Source: Actinocatenispora sp036503555 (GTDB taxonomy: Bacteria > Actinomycetota > Actinomycetes > Mycobacteriales > Micromonosporaceae). From it: a stretch of DNA of 64,000 bases. Under the pieces are notes generated by a model, which saw only the letters and a program-made list of their open reading frames with translations, was not told the origin of the DNA and did not search any database. How positions within the stretch are numbered: position 1 is the first letter of the stretch; each line of letters begins with the position of its first letter. Location: NCBI GenBank assembly GCA_036503555.1, contig DASXWQ010000013.1:124001-188000 (forward strand), in the 5' to 3' direction. Below are positions 23,390 to 32,455 of this stretch, piece by piece. The position numbers and the translations under genes are program-made.

Positions 23390-24798
23390 GTCTCCCAGAG
23401 ACGCAGCCACACCTCGCTGATCGTCGGGTACGACGGGACCGCGTGCCACAGCCGCGCGACCGGTACCTCGCCGACGACGGCGATCGTGGCCGAGTGCAGC
23501 AGCTCGGACACGCCGGCCCCGACGAACGTGGCGCCCAGCAGCACCTCCCGGTCCAGGTCGACGACCACGCGGGCCCGGCCCCGGTACGCGTCGGCGTGGA
23601 GGGCGGCGCCCGACACGGAGCCGAGGTCGTAGTCGACGGCACGCACCCGGTGCCCGGCGCGTTCGGCCTCGTCGAGGCTGAGCCCGACCGCGGCGACCTC
23701 CGGGTCGGTGAACACGACCTGCGGCACGGCCCGCCGGTCCGCGGTCGCGACGCTGCGTCCCCACTCGGCGGTGTCGAGCGTGCGACCGGCGTACCGGTCG
23801 GCGATGACGGACCCGAACACGCGCCCCTGGTACTTGCCCTGGTGTGTCAGCAAAGCCCGGCCGTTGACGTCGCCCGCGGCGTACAGCCAGTCGCCGGTGA
23901 CGCCGGTCGCGAGGCCGGTGTCGTCGACCTCGATCGGCCGGCCCGGCGTCAGCCCGACCGTGTCCAGGCCGAGGTCGGCGGTGGCCGGGGTCCGCCCGGT
24001 CGCGAACAGTACCTCGTCCGCCACGAGGGACTGGCCGTCGCCGAGCGTCAGGGTGACCTCGGCGCCGGCCCGGCGTACCGCGGTGACGCCGGTGTCGAAC
24101 CGTACGTCGACGCCGGTCTCGCGCAGGCTCTCGGCAACCAGCTCGCCGGCGAACGTCTCGACCTTCGGCAGCAGCCGCGGCCCGCGTACGAGCAGGGTCA
24201 CCTCGCTGCCCAGGGCGCGCCACGCGGTGGCCATCTCGACCGCGACGACACCGCCGCCGACGACCGCCAGGCGCCGCGGTACGGCCGGCGCGCTCGTGGC
24301 CTCCCGGCTGGTCCACACGCGCGCGTCCGCGAGCCCGGGCAGGTCCGGCAGCGCGGCGCCGGTACCGGTGCACACCGCCACGGCGTGCCGCGCGACCAGC
24401 ACGCGCCGGCCCTGGTCCGGCGTGTCGACGACGACGCGACGCTCGCCGTCCAGCCGACCGTGCCCGCGTACCAGGGTGAGGCCGGCGCCCGCGAGCCAGT
24501 CCACCTGGCCGTCGTCCTTCCAGTGCGACGCGAAGTCGTCCCGCCGGGCCAGCACGGCCGCCGCGTCGAGCGGTCCGCCCACGGCCTCCCGGGAACCGGC
24601 CACGCGCGTCGCGTCGGCGAGCGCGGCGGCCGGCCGCAGCAGCGCCTTGCTGGGCATGCACGCCCAGTACGAGCACTCGCCGCCGACCAGCTCGGACTCC
24701 ACGACGGCGACGCTCATCCCACCGGCGTGCGCCCGCTCGGCGAGGTTCTCGCCCGTCGGACCGGCCCCCAGCACCACCAGGTCGAACTCGTCCACCAC
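23377..24798 (-). CDS. FAD-dependent pyridine nucleotide-disulfide oxidoreductase
   Basis: A 473-residue flavoprotein. FAD-binding FDLVVLGAGPTGENLAERA leads, followed by the redox-active disulfide Cys42/Cys47 in GGECSYWACMPSKAL. The NAD(P) site is LAVVGGGVVAVEMATAWRAL and the second FAD block is YAAGDVNGRALLTHQGKYQG. The interface domain ends VPSYPTISEVWLRL where lipoamide dehydrogenase and glutathione reductase have HxHPTxxE, so the usual acid-base His-Glu pair is altered. It may act as a quinone or mercuric-reductase-like enzyme. I chose GTG 24798 because GAGGAG precedes it; ATGs at 24822 and 24831 are alternatives. Confidence 0.87.
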   Translation of the reverse strand: MVDEFDLVVLGAGPTGENLAERAHAGGMSVAVVESELVGGECSYWACMPSKALLRPAAALADATRVAGSREAVGGPLDAAAVLARRDDFASHWKDDGQVDWLAGAGLTLVRGHGRLDGERRVVVDTPDQGRRVLVARHAVAVCTGTGAALPDLPGLADARVWTSREATSAPAVPRRLAVVGGGVVAVEMATAWRALGSEVTLLVRGPRLLPKVETFAGELVAESLRETGVDVRFDTGVTAVRRAGAEVTLTLGDGQSLVADEVLFATGRTPATADLGLDTVGLTPGRPIEVDDTGLATGVTGDWLYAAGDVNGRALLTHQGKYQGRVFGSVIADRYAGRTLDTAEWGRSVATADRRAVPQVVFTDPEVAAVGLSLDEAERAGHRVRAVDYDLGSVSGAALHADAYRGRARVVVDLDREVLLGATFVGAGVSELLHSATIAVVGEVPVARLWHAVPSYPTISEVWLRLWETYRG

Positions 24799-24897
24799 CG
24801 TCTCCTCACCGCTCGTCCTCATCGGCACCATCATCCCCGGGCGTGCGGTCGCTCTGCCCGGGACCCGATCTTGCGATCTGCTTACGCTGCGCCCAGG

Positions 24898-25860
24898 ATG
24901 GTGCGAATGGGCGATCCGTCGAGTTCCGGTGCGCTGCGCCGACTGACCCCGCACGTCCACGCCTGGACGCACCCGACGGGTACCTGGGGGTGGTCGAACG
25001 CCGGGCTGGTCGCCGACAGGCAGGACGCGGTGCTGGTCGACACCCAGTTCACCGTGGGTATGACGCGGCGGCTGCGGGACGCCGTCGTGTCGGCGGTGCC
25101 CGGCGTACGGGTGTCGACGGTGGTGAACACGCACGCGAACGGCGACCACTGCTGGGGCAACGGACTGTTCCCGGGCGCGGCGGTCGTCGCGTCGGCCGGC
25201 ACCGCCGACGAGGTGGCCGGCGAGATCACGCCCGAGGTGCTGCGGCAGGTGGTCGCGGCGGCCCCGCCCGGCGGCCCGCTCGCCGCGTACCTCGACCGCT
25301 ACTTCGCCCCCTTCGACTTCGCCGACATCACCGTCGTGCCGCCGACCGCGACGTTCCGCGGCGACACCAGCGTGTACGCGGGCGGCGTCGAGGTGCGCCT
25401 GCTGGAGCTCGGCCCGGCGCACACCCACGGCGACACCGTGGCCTGGGTACCCGAGGACGGCGTGCTGTTCGCCGGGGACCTGCTGTTCGTCGGCGACCAC
25501 CCGATCGCCTGGTCCGGCCCGCTCGACAACTGGGTACGCGCCTGCGACGCGATGCTCGCCACCGGCGCCGACACCATCGTGCCGGGGCACGGGCCGGTGA
25601 CCACACCCGCCGCGGTACGCACGCTGCGACACCACCTGGAGTACGTGGCCGAGCAGGCGCGGCAGCGGTGCGCGGCGGGGATGGACTGGCGGTGCGCGGC
25701 GGCCGACATCCCGGTCCCCGGGTACGCGGCCGGCTGGGGCAACCCGGAGCGCATCGTGTTCCTCGTCGCCGCGGAGTACCGGTCGGCCGGTGCGCCCGCG
25801 CCGGGCGACCAGGCGTCGCTGCTGGCCGCGGCGGCCGACCTCGCCGCCCACCGGCGGTGA
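24898..25860 (+). CDS. Metallo-beta-lactamase-fold hydrolase
   Basis: A 320-residue MBL-fold protein. Metal motifs: VVNTHANGDHCWGNGLF (HxxxDH; the second His of HxHxDH is Asn), LGPAHTHGDTVAWVPEDGVL (third His), FAGDLLFVGDHP (bridging Asp) and VPGHGPVT (last His). The Asn change suggests an unusual metal site, or only one metal in place. Relatives include hydroxyacylglutathione hydrolases and SoxH-like enzymes. No signal peptide. Start candidates are ATG 24898 and 24907. TACGCT ends 9 nt before 24898, hinting at a leaderless mRNA. It is divergent from the flavoprotein, 99 bp away. Confidence 0.83.
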   Translation: MVRMGDPSSSGALRRLTPHVHAWTHPTGTWGWSNAGLVADRQDAVLVDTQFTVGMTRRLRDAVVSAVPGVRVSTVVNTHANGDHCWGNGLFPGAAVVASAGTADEVAGEITPEVLRQVVAAAPPGGPLAAYLDRYFAPFDFADITVVPPTATFRGDTSVYAGGVEVRLLELGPAHTHGDTVAWVPEDGVLFAGDLLFVGDHPIAWSGPLDNWVRACDAMLATGADTIVPGHGPVTTPAAVRTLRHHLEYVAEQARQRCAAGMDWRCAAADIPVPGYAAGWGNPERIVFLVAAEYRSAGAPAPGDQASLLAAAADLAAHRR

Positions 25861-25873
25861 CGCCCGGCCCGGG

Positions 25874-27064
25874 TCAGAGCCGGCCGGTGGCGAAGAACGC
25901 GCCGCACTCGGTACCGGCGTAGTCGGTGGCGACCTCGACCACGCCACCGTTGTCGACGGTCGGCAGCAGCGCGGAACTGTAGTTGGGGCAGTAGTTGTCG
26001 TACGCGGTGGGCACCTGCACGGGTGCCGCCGCGCGCTGCCACGGCCCGTCGCCGCCGGCCCCGTTGGTGAGAAGCGTCGTGCCGTTGCCGGGATCGGTAC
26101 CGGCGTCGGTGACGAGCATCTGGCCCACCAGCACGACCCGGCCGGCGGCCGTACCGTCGTCGACGACCGTGATGGTCGGTGCGTGCCGGAAGAACGTGCC
26201 GTCGTCGGCGACGATCCGGCTCCCGGCGTACGCCGGGTCGCCCCAGTCGGCCCCGTCGCTCGACGTCCGCTCGTACACGTCGCAGTCGTACCCGGGCCCG
26301 CAGATCTCGTACGTCATCAGCCGCACGCCGTCGGGGCGCTCGCGGACCACGGCCATGCCCGGGCGCGCGCCCGAGTCCGCCAGCGACACCACCGGGTACG
26401 GCGTGGACCAGGTGACGCCGTCGGCGCTGAACACCTCCATCAGCGCCTGGCTGTGCGTCGGTTGCTGCGTCTCGTCGGAGTAGTAGAGCGTGAGCTGGCC
26501 CTCGGCGTTCACGCGCATCTCCGGCTCCCACAGGCCGCCGGTGTTCGGCGCGGACAGCACCCGCGACACCATCGACCAGGTGGCGCCGTGGTCGCCGCTC
26601 TGCCACAGGTCGACCGACATCCGCCGGTCCGTGCCGCCGTCCTGCCCGAACGAGCCGGCCCACACGAGCGTGCCGGCGGGCATCCCGCCGACCGCCTGCG
26701 GCAGCTCGTACAGGCTGGTGCAGCAGAAGCCGTCGGCGGCGCCCGGGTCGCGGATCTCGCCGACCCGGGTGAACGTGGCGCCGTCGTCGGTGCTGCGCCA
26801 GATCGCCCCGTACCCGGTCGGGTCGAACGACACGACCGACGCGAGGACCTGGCCGTTCGCGTCGCCGGAGTGGGCGAGCCGGACCAGGCGCGGGTACAGC
26901 GCGGTGCCGACGCCGAGCCGCGTGCCGGACGCGGCGGGCTTCGCGGTGACCACCAGCGGGCCGGACCCGGCGCTGTCGCCGGTGGCGGCGTACGCGGGGG
27001 CGAGGGCGCCGACGGTGGCGAGCAGGGCGGTGGCGGCGAGCAGGCGGATCCGGCGCAACGACAT
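25874..27064 (-). CDS. Secreted BNR/sialidase-like beta-propeller protein
   Basis: A 396-residue protein with a signal peptide (residues 1-30, cleaving near AYA-AT). The mature part is a six-bladed propeller judged from repeated Asp-box-like turns: SFDPTGYGAIWRSTDDGATF, SGDHGATWSMV, FSADGVTWS and RTSSDGADWGDP. YPRLVRLAHSGDANGQVLAS supplies the N-terminal Arg region. Candidates are exo-sialidase (GH33) or exo-arabinanase (GH93); I cannot separate them by eye. The start is fixed by GGAGG 6 nt before the ATG. It is divergent from a GH3 gene, so both may respond to plant or fungal polysaccharide. Confidence 0.75.
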   Translation of the reverse strand: MSLRRIRLLAATALLATVGALAPAYAATGDSAGSGPLVVTAKPAASGTRLGVGTALYPRLVRLAHSGDANGQVLASVVSFDPTGYGAIWRSTDDGATFTRVGEIRDPGAADGFCCTSLYELPQAVGGMPAGTLVWAGSFGQDGGTDRRMSVDLWQSGDHGATWSMVSRVLSAPNTGGLWEPEMRVNAEGQLTLYYSDETQQPTHSQALMEVFSADGVTWSTPYPVVSLADSGARPGMAVVRERPDGVRLMTYEICGPGYDCDVYERTSSDGADWGDPAYAGSRIVADDGTFFRHAPTITVVDDGTAAGRVVLVGQMLVTDAGTDPGNGTTLLTNGAGGDGPWQRAAAPVQVPTAYDNYCPNYSSALLPTVDNGGVVEVATDYAGTECGAFFATGRL

Positions 27065-27194
27065 CGCGTACCTCCGGGGCCCGCGCACGGGGGGAATCGA
27101 TTGCTGGCGCGGCGCATGCGACGGTATCGCCGCATTCGTTCCCGGTCAACGACGCCCGGCGCGGTAGCGTACGCAGGCGGCGGAGGGAGACCCG

Positions 27195-29609
27195 GTGACG
27201 GACCTGCGGGAACTGCTCGGGCAACTGACGCTGGCGGAAAAGGTCGCGCTGCTGACCGGGCGCGACTTCTGGACCACCCGGCCGGTCGACCGGATCGGGC
27301 TGCGGCCGATCGTCTTCTCCGACGGCCCGTCCGGGGTGCGCGGGCCGCGGTGGGACGAGCGGGAGCCGTCGCTCAACCTGCCCAGCGCGACCGCCCTGGC
27401 CGCGGCGTGGGATCCCGAGCTGGCGCACGCGTACGGTGCGGCGCTGGCGGCGGAGGCCCGGCGCAAGGGCGTCGACGTCGTGCTCGGCCCCACCGTCAAC
27501 CTGCACCGGTCGCCGCTGGGCGGCCGGCACTTCGAGGCGTACAGCGAGGACCCGGAGCTCACCGCGACGGTCGCCGCGGCGTACGTGCAGGGCCTGCAGG
27601 ACAACGGGATCGGCGCGACGCCCAAGCACTACGTGGCCAACGACTACGAGACCGACCGGTTCACCGCCGACACGGTCGTGAGCGGGCGGGCGCTGCGGGA
27701 GCTGTACCTGCTGCCGTTCGAGCGCGCCGTCGTCGAGGGCGGCGCGTGGCTCGTGATGAGCGCGTACAACGCGGTCAACGGGGTGACGGCGACCGAGAAC
27801 GACCTGCTGGACACGCCGCTGAACGGCGAGTGGGGCTTCGACGGCGTGGTCGTCAGCGACTGGACCGCGGTCCGCAGCCTGGCCGCCGCCCGCGCCGCGC
27901 AGGACCTCGTCATGCCGGGGCCGGACGGGCCGTGGGGCGAGGCGCTGGTGGCCGCCGTACGCGCCGGGGACATCCCGGAGAGCGTCGTGGATCGCAAAGT
28001 GGAACGCCTGCTGCGCCTGGCATCCCGCGTCGGTGGCCTCGACCCCGCAGGCGCCCGCGCCGCCTCGCCGGTGGACGGGGTGGCGCTGGCGCGGCAGGTC
28101 GCGGCGGCCGGCAGCGTCCTGGTGGCCAACGACGGGATCCTGCCGCTGCCGGCGGACACGCCGTCGGTGGCGCTCATCGGCCACAACGCCCGGCACGCCC
28201 GTACCCAGGGCGGCGGTAGCGCGACCGTGCTGCCGGACCGCGTGGTGTCGCCCGAGGACGGGATCCGCGCCGCCCTGCCCGACGCCGGGATCCGGTACGC
28301 GATCGGCGCCGTGGTGCAGGAGGGCATCGCCGAGCTGCCGCTCGCCCAGCTCACGAACCCGGCGACCGGCGAGCCCGGCGTACGGACGCGCTTTCTGGCC
28401 GGCGGCGCGGAGCTGCTGGCCGAGGACCGCCGGTCGACCTCGCTCGTCTGGCTCGGCCCGGGCGCCGCGCCGATCGAGGAGTCCGACACGTTGGAGCTGC
28501 ACACCCGTTACGTACCAACCGAATCCGGCCCGGCGTGGCTGGGCTTCTCCGCCGTCGGGACGGCCCGCGTGTTCGTCGACGGCGCGCTGGCGCACGACCG
28601 TACGCTCGCGCCGGTCGGCACCGACCTCGGCGCGGCGCTGCTGTCCCCGCCGTCGAGCACGTTCGCGGTCGACGTGGTCGCGGGCACGCCGGTCGACCTG
28701 CGCGTCGAGTACGACATCGCGGACCGGACGGGGATGCTGGCGGCCGTGCTGTCGTTCACGTTCGGCCGGGCGCCGGACCGCGCCGACGCCGACGAGCTGA
28801 TCGCCGACGCCGCGCGGCTCGCCGCCGAGTCGGACGTGGCCGTGGTCGTCGTCGGCACCAACAGCCGCGTCGAGTCCGAGGGGTACGACCGGACCGATCT
28901 GGCCCTCCCGGGCCGGCAGGACGACCTGGTCCGGGCGGTACTCGCGGCGAACCCGCGGACCGTCGTGGTGGTTAACGCGGGCGCGCCGGTCGTGCTGCCG
29001 TGGGCGGACGACGCCGCCGCGGTGCTGCTGACCTGGTTCGGCGGCCAGGAGTACGGCCACGCGCTCGCCGACGTGCTGCTCGGCGCGGTCGAGTCAGGCG
29101 GCCGGCTGCCCACCACCTGGCCGGCCGCGCAGGCCGACGTACCGGTGCTCGACGTGACGCCGGTCGACGGCGCGGTCCGCTACGACGAGGGGATCCACGT
29201 CGGCTACCGCGCCTGGCTGCGCGCGGGCGCCACCCCGGCCTGGCCGTTCGGCCACGGCCTCGGCTACACGACCTTCTCCTACGACGGGCTCGACGCCCGC
29301 GTCGCCGACGACGGGACGGTGACGGTCCGGCTGACCGTCACCAACACCGGCACTCGGCCCGGCCGTACCGTCGCGCAGGTGTACGCGGCGCGGCCGGAGT
29401 CCACAGTGGAGCGTCCGGTGCGCTGGCTGGTCGGATTCGGCGCCGCCACCGCCGATACCGGTACGACGGTGCCGGTCGAGATCACCGTGCCGGCCCGGGC
29501 CTTCGCGCACTGGGACGACGGCTGGCGGTACGAGCTGGGCCCCGTCGACCTGCTCGTGGGTCGCTCCGTCACTGACCTGCCCCTGCGTACCGCCGTCCGC
29601 CTGGACTGA
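27195..29609 (+). CDS. GH3 family beta-glucosidase-like glycoside hydrolase
   Basis: An 804-residue enzyme in the order TIM-like barrel, alpha/beta sandwich with an inserted PA14-type domain, and fibronectin-III-like end. Substrate Lys/His are in GATPKHYVANDYETDR. The nucleophile is Asp222 in FDGVVVSDWTAVRS. The PA14 insert lies at about 390-530. After it comes VVVVGTNSRVESEGYDRTDL, whose Glu is a good acid/base candidate. PFGHGLGYTTF begins the end domain. No signal peptide, so it is intracellular, processing imported oligosaccharides. GTG 27195 has GGAGGGAG upstream. PA14-bearing GH3s often act on short glucans, gentiobiose or steroid glycosides. Specificity unknown. Confidence 0.92.
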   Translation: MTDLRELLGQLTLAEKVALLTGRDFWTTRPVDRIGLRPIVFSDGPSGVRGPRWDEREPSLNLPSATALAAAWDPELAHAYGAALAAEARRKGVDVVLGPTVNLHRSPLGGRHFEAYSEDPELTATVAAAYVQGLQDNGIGATPKHYVANDYETDRFTADTVVSGRALRELYLLPFERAVVEGGAWLVMSAYNAVNGVTATENDLLDTPLNGEWGFDGVVVSDWTAVRSLAAARAAQDLVMPGPDGPWGEALVAAVRAGDIPESVVDRKVERLLRLASRVGGLDPAGARAASPVDGVALARQVAAAGSVLVANDGILPLPADTPSVALIGHNARHARTQGGGSATVLPDRVVSPEDGIRAALPDAGIRYAIGAVVQEGIAELPLAQLTNPATGEPGVRTRFLAGGAELLAEDRRSTSLVWLGPGAAPIEESDTLELHTRYVPTESGPAWLGFSAVGTARVFVDGALAHDRTLAPVGTDLGAALLSPPSSTFAVDVVAGTPVDLRVEYDIADRTGMLAAVLSFTFGRAPDRADADELIADAARLAAESDVAVVVVGTNSRVESEGYDRTDLALPGRQDDLVRAVLAANPRTVVVVNAGAPVVLPWADDAAAVLLTWFGGQEYGHALADVLLGAVESGGRLPTTWPAAQADVPVLDVTPVDGAVRYDEGIHVGYRAWLRAGATPAWPFGHGLGYTTFSYDGLDARVADDGTVTVRLTVTNTGTRPGRTVAQVYAARPESTVERPVRWLVGFGAATADTGTTVPVEITVPARAFAHWDDGWRYELGPVDLLVGRSVTDLPLRTAVRLD

Positions 29610-29643
29610 GCCGTGGACCGCGGGCGCGGACCAGGCGATCTTG

Positions 29644-29676
29644 TCTGGCGCCCGATTTGCCGGCTTGAACGCCAGA
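29644..29676. repeat. Inverted repeat TCTGGCG/CGCCAGA
   Basis: 7-bp arms at 29644-29650 and 29670-29676 enclose 19 bp, in the 225-bp gap between the GH3 and GH15 genes. It may be a terminator for the GH3 gene or an operator for the GH15 gene. Weak evidence only. Confidence 0.3.
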
Positions 29677-29834
29677 TGTCCGACCCGTGCGCTGGTGCCC
29701 TGGCCGCCGACAGCACCAACCGGTGACCGGGGTGGCATCACCCGGTGCGGGTGGCGTACGGGGAGCCGGGGCGGGCCAGGCTGAGGGTCGGCCGGCGCCA
29801 TCCCGGCGGCAGCCGGGAGGAGCTGGAGGCGGCG

Positions 29835-31706
29835 ATGGACGCGTACCCCGCGATCGAGGACCACGGGCTGATCGGTGACCTGCAGACGGCGGCGCTGGTG
29901 GCGTCGGACGGGACGATCGACTGGTTCTGCGCGCCCCGCTTCGACTCGCCGAGCATCTTCGGCGCGCTGCTGGACCGTCAGCGGGGCGGCTACTTCCGCA
30001 TCACGCCGGTCGGGACCGACCATGTCAGCAAGCAGCTCTACCTGCCCGGTACCGCGATCCTCGTGACCCGCTTCCTCAGCGCCGACGGGGTGGGCGAGGT
30101 GGTCGACTTCATGCCGATCGCCGGCGACCGGCCGACGGACCGGCACCGGCTGGTCCGGCTGGTCCGGGTGGTACGCGGGCAGATGCGGTTCCGGGTGGAC
30201 TGCCGTCCCCGGTTCGACTACGGGCGCGGCGGGTGCACGGGCCACCTCACCGACGACGGCGCCGTCCTGTCCGGCGCGGGCATGACCATCAACGTGAGCA
30301 CGGCGCGCCGCGAGGACCGGCTGGCACGGCAGGAGGACATCCAGCTCACCGAGGAGGGGCTGACCGCGCTCGTCACCCTGTCGGCCGGCGAGATCGGCGG
30401 GGTCGTCCTGGAGACGGCGCCCGACGGGCCGCCGCGGATCGTCCCGCCGGACCGGCTGGACGAACTGTTCGAGCAGACGCGCGACTTCTGGCGTGGCTGG
30501 ATCGGCCGCTGCCGCTACACCGGTCGGTGGCGCGAGATGGTGGAACGCTCGGCGATGACGCTGAAACTCATGACGTACGCGCCGAGCGGGGCGCTGGTCG
30601 CGGCGCCCACCGCCGGCCTGCCGGAGCAGATCGGCGGGGAACGCAACTGGGACTACCGGTTCACCTGGATCCGCGACGCGTCCTTCTCCGTGTACGCCCT
30701 GCTCGGCCTCGGGTTCACCGACGAGGCGCGGGCGTTCATGGGGTGGCTCGACGGCCGGGTCGGGCAGGCGCACGGCGGGTCGGCGCCGCTGCAGATCATG
30801 TACCGGATCGACGGCTCGCCCGATCTCGGCGAGGAGGTCCTCGACCACCTGGAGGGCTACCGCGGGTCCCGCCCGGTCCGGATCGGCAACGGCGCGGCGA
30901 CGCAGCTCCAGCTCGACATCTTCGGCGAGGCCATGGACTCGGTGTACCTGGCCGACACGCACAACCTGGAGATCTCGTACGACGGCTGGCGGCACATCGC
31001 CGACCTGGTGGACTGGCTCTGCGACCACTGGGACGAGCCGGACGACGGGATCTGGGAGACGCGCGGCGGCCGGCAGGACTTCACGTACGGGCGGCTGATG
31101 TCGTGGGTGGCGTTCGACCGGGCGATCCGGATCGCCGCCCGGCACGGGCGCCCCGGCGACGTGGCGCGGTGGGTGCTCAACCGGGACGCCGTGTACCGGC
31201 AGGTCATGCAGCGCGGGTACGACGAGAAGCGGCAGGCGTTCGTGCAGCACTACGACACCGACGTGCTCGACGCGTCGCTGCTGTACATGCCGCTCGTCGG
31301 GTTCGTCGCGCCGACCGATCCGCGCTGGCGTGCCACGCTGGCGGCGATGGACGACGAGCTGGTCTCCGACAGCCTCGTCTACCGCTACGACCCGGCCGCG
31401 TCACCGGACGGCCTGCGCGGCTCCGAGGGCACGTTCTCGATCTGCACCTTCTGGTACGTCGACGCCCTGGCCCGGTCCGGCCGGCTCGACGACGCCCGGC
31501 TGACGTTCGAGAAGATGCTCACGTACGCCAGCCCGCTCGGGCTCTACTCCGAGGAGATCGCCCCGACCGGCGAGCAGATCGGCAACTTCCCGCAGGCGTT
31601 CAGTCACCTGTCGCTGATCAGCGCCGCGATCAACCTCGACTACCAGCTCGACCACGGCACCGGTCAGGTCGCCGCCGTACTCGACCGTTCGGTCGGCGGC
31701 GCCTGA
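29835..31706 (+). CDS. GH15 family glucoamylase/trehalase-like hydrolase
   Basis: A 623-residue cytoplasmic enzyme with the actinobacterial GH15 layout: an N-terminal beta-sandwich (IEDHGLIGDLQTAALVASDG, then TIDWFCAPRFDSPSIFGALL) and an (alpha/alpha)6 barrel with RNWDYRFTWIRDASFSVYAL, where the general acid region lies, and GSEGTFSICTFWYVDALA with the late catalytic Glu. Characterised relatives in mycobacteria hydrolyse trehalose, others malto-oligosaccharides, so the substrate is one of these alpha-glucosides. ATG 29835 is set by GGAGGAG-GGAGG upstream; longer in-frame starts have no SD. It is followed by a 20-bp-stem terminator. Confidence 0.92.
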   Translation: MDAYPAIEDHGLIGDLQTAALVASDGTIDWFCAPRFDSPSIFGALLDRQRGGYFRITPVGTDHVSKQLYLPGTAILVTRFLSADGVGEVVDFMPIAGDRPTDRHRLVRLVRVVRGQMRFRVDCRPRFDYGRGGCTGHLTDDGAVLSGAGMTINVSTARREDRLARQEDIQLTEEGLTALVTLSAGEIGGVVLETAPDGPPRIVPPDRLDELFEQTRDFWRGWIGRCRYTGRWREMVERSAMTLKLMTYAPSGALVAAPTAGLPEQIGGERNWDYRFTWIRDASFSVYALLGLGFTDEARAFMGWLDGRVGQAHGGSAPLQIMYRIDGSPDLGEEVLDHLEGYRGSRPVRIGNGAATQLQLDIFGEAMDSVYLADTHNLEISYDGWRHIADLVDWLCDHWDEPDDGIWETRGGRQDFTYGRLMSWVAFDRAIRIAARHGRPGDVARWVLNRDAVYRQVMQRGYDEKRQAFVQHYDTDVLDASLLYMPLVGFVAPTDPRWRATLAAMDDELVSDSLVYRYDPAASPDGLRGSEGTFSICTFWYVDALARSGRLDDARLTFEKMLTYASPLGLYSEEIAPTGEQIGNFPQAFSHLSLISAAINLDYQLDHGTGQVAAVLDRSVGGA

Positions 31707-31708
31707 CC

Positions 31709-31751
31709 GAACGGACCGGGGCCGGGCGTGTCGCCCGGCCCCGGTCCGTTC
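31709..31751. terminator. Very strong 20-bp stem bidirectional terminator
   Basis: The arms 31709-31728 and 31732-31751 are perfectly complementary with a 3-nt loop (TGT). This is the longest hairpin in the window. It sits between the convergent GH15 and DUF7144 genes and must stop or slow transcription from both sides. Confidence 0.85.
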
Positions 31752-31757
31752 CTCGGG

Positions 31758-32321
31758 TCAGCTCGTCGGGGTGGACGGCCGCGTGTCCTTGACGTCGGCC
31801 GGACGCGTCGTCTCGGCCTCGGCCGGTGCGTCCATCCGCGCCGACGTCGACGTACCCGCCTGGCCGGCCATCGGCCACCGCTCCGCCGCGGCGGTGGTAC
31901 CGGTCGTGCCCATCCGCTCGTCGCGACGCGCCGCGGAACCGACCGACGCCAGCGACCAGATCGCGAACGCGTCGAGCGCGATGACGACCATCGACCAGAA
32001 CGGGTAGTACGGGATGAAGAAGAAGTTGGCGATCGCCGACAGGCTGGCGAGGACGATGCCGGCGCCGCGGGCCCACGCCGACCCGCTGACGAACAGGTAG
32101 ATACCGGTCAGCAGCGCGACGGCGCCGATGGCGAGGTGGATCCAACCCCATGCGGTGGTGTTGAACTCGTACAGATAGTTGGGCGCGACGACGTAGAACG
32201 CGCCCCGTGCGATGCCCTCGATGCCCTGAAGCACCTGGAACACGCCGACGATGCAGAGCATGGTGGCGGCGAACATCGTGCCGCCCCATGCCCATGTCCG
32301 CGCGCCGTTCCGTTGACTCAT
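31758..32321 (-). CDS. DUF7144-family four-helix membrane protein
   Basis: A 187-residue integral membrane protein with four hydrophobic segments in residues 1-125 (AATMLCIVGVFQVLQGIEGI; WGWIHLAIGAVALLTGIYLF; GAGIVLASLSAIANFFFIPY; FWSMVVIALDAFAIWSLA) and a hydrophilic 60-residue tail rich in Ala/Thr/Arg. The motif WGWIHL after segment 1 and NFFFIPYYP in segment 3 define the DUF7144 family, of unknown function. A paralogue lies at 43386-43940 with the same motifs. The gene is monocistronic. Confidence 0.82.
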   Translation of the reverse strand: MSQRNGARTWAWGGTMFAATMLCIVGVFQVLQGIEGIARGAFYVVAPNYLYEFNTTAWGWIHLAIGAVALLTGIYLFVSGSAWARGAGIVLASLSAIANFFFIPYYPFWSMVVIALDAFAIWSLASVGSAARRDERMGTTGTTAAAERWPMAGQAGTSTSARMDAPAEAETTRPADVKDTRPSTPTS

Positions 32322-32455
32322 GGCTGTGGACTCCTCCCGCGTACGACGGTGGCGCCGCCCGGCAGGCTCCCTCGCCGTACCCGGGACGGCATCTCACCAC
32401 CGTCCCCGGATACCGCGCAGCGGGCCTCACCCGGCGAGGGTGAAACCGCCGCCCG

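Noticed and set aside
21494..24676. A 1060-codon open frame on the minus strand across the MFS and flavoprotein genes
   Set aside because: It is antisense to the MFS gene and out of frame with the flavoprotein; repetitive Gly/Arg composition.
23443..24897. A long in-frame upstream extension of the MBL-fold gene
   Set aside because: It is antisense to the flavoprotein, whose redox-active disulfide and FAD motifs are unmistakable. The MBL domain begins at about 24898.
25299..29060. A 1250-codon open frame on the minus strand across the BNR and GH3 genes
   Set aside because: It is antisense to GH3 (nucleophile Asp and PA14 domain visible on the plus strand) and has no domain of its own.
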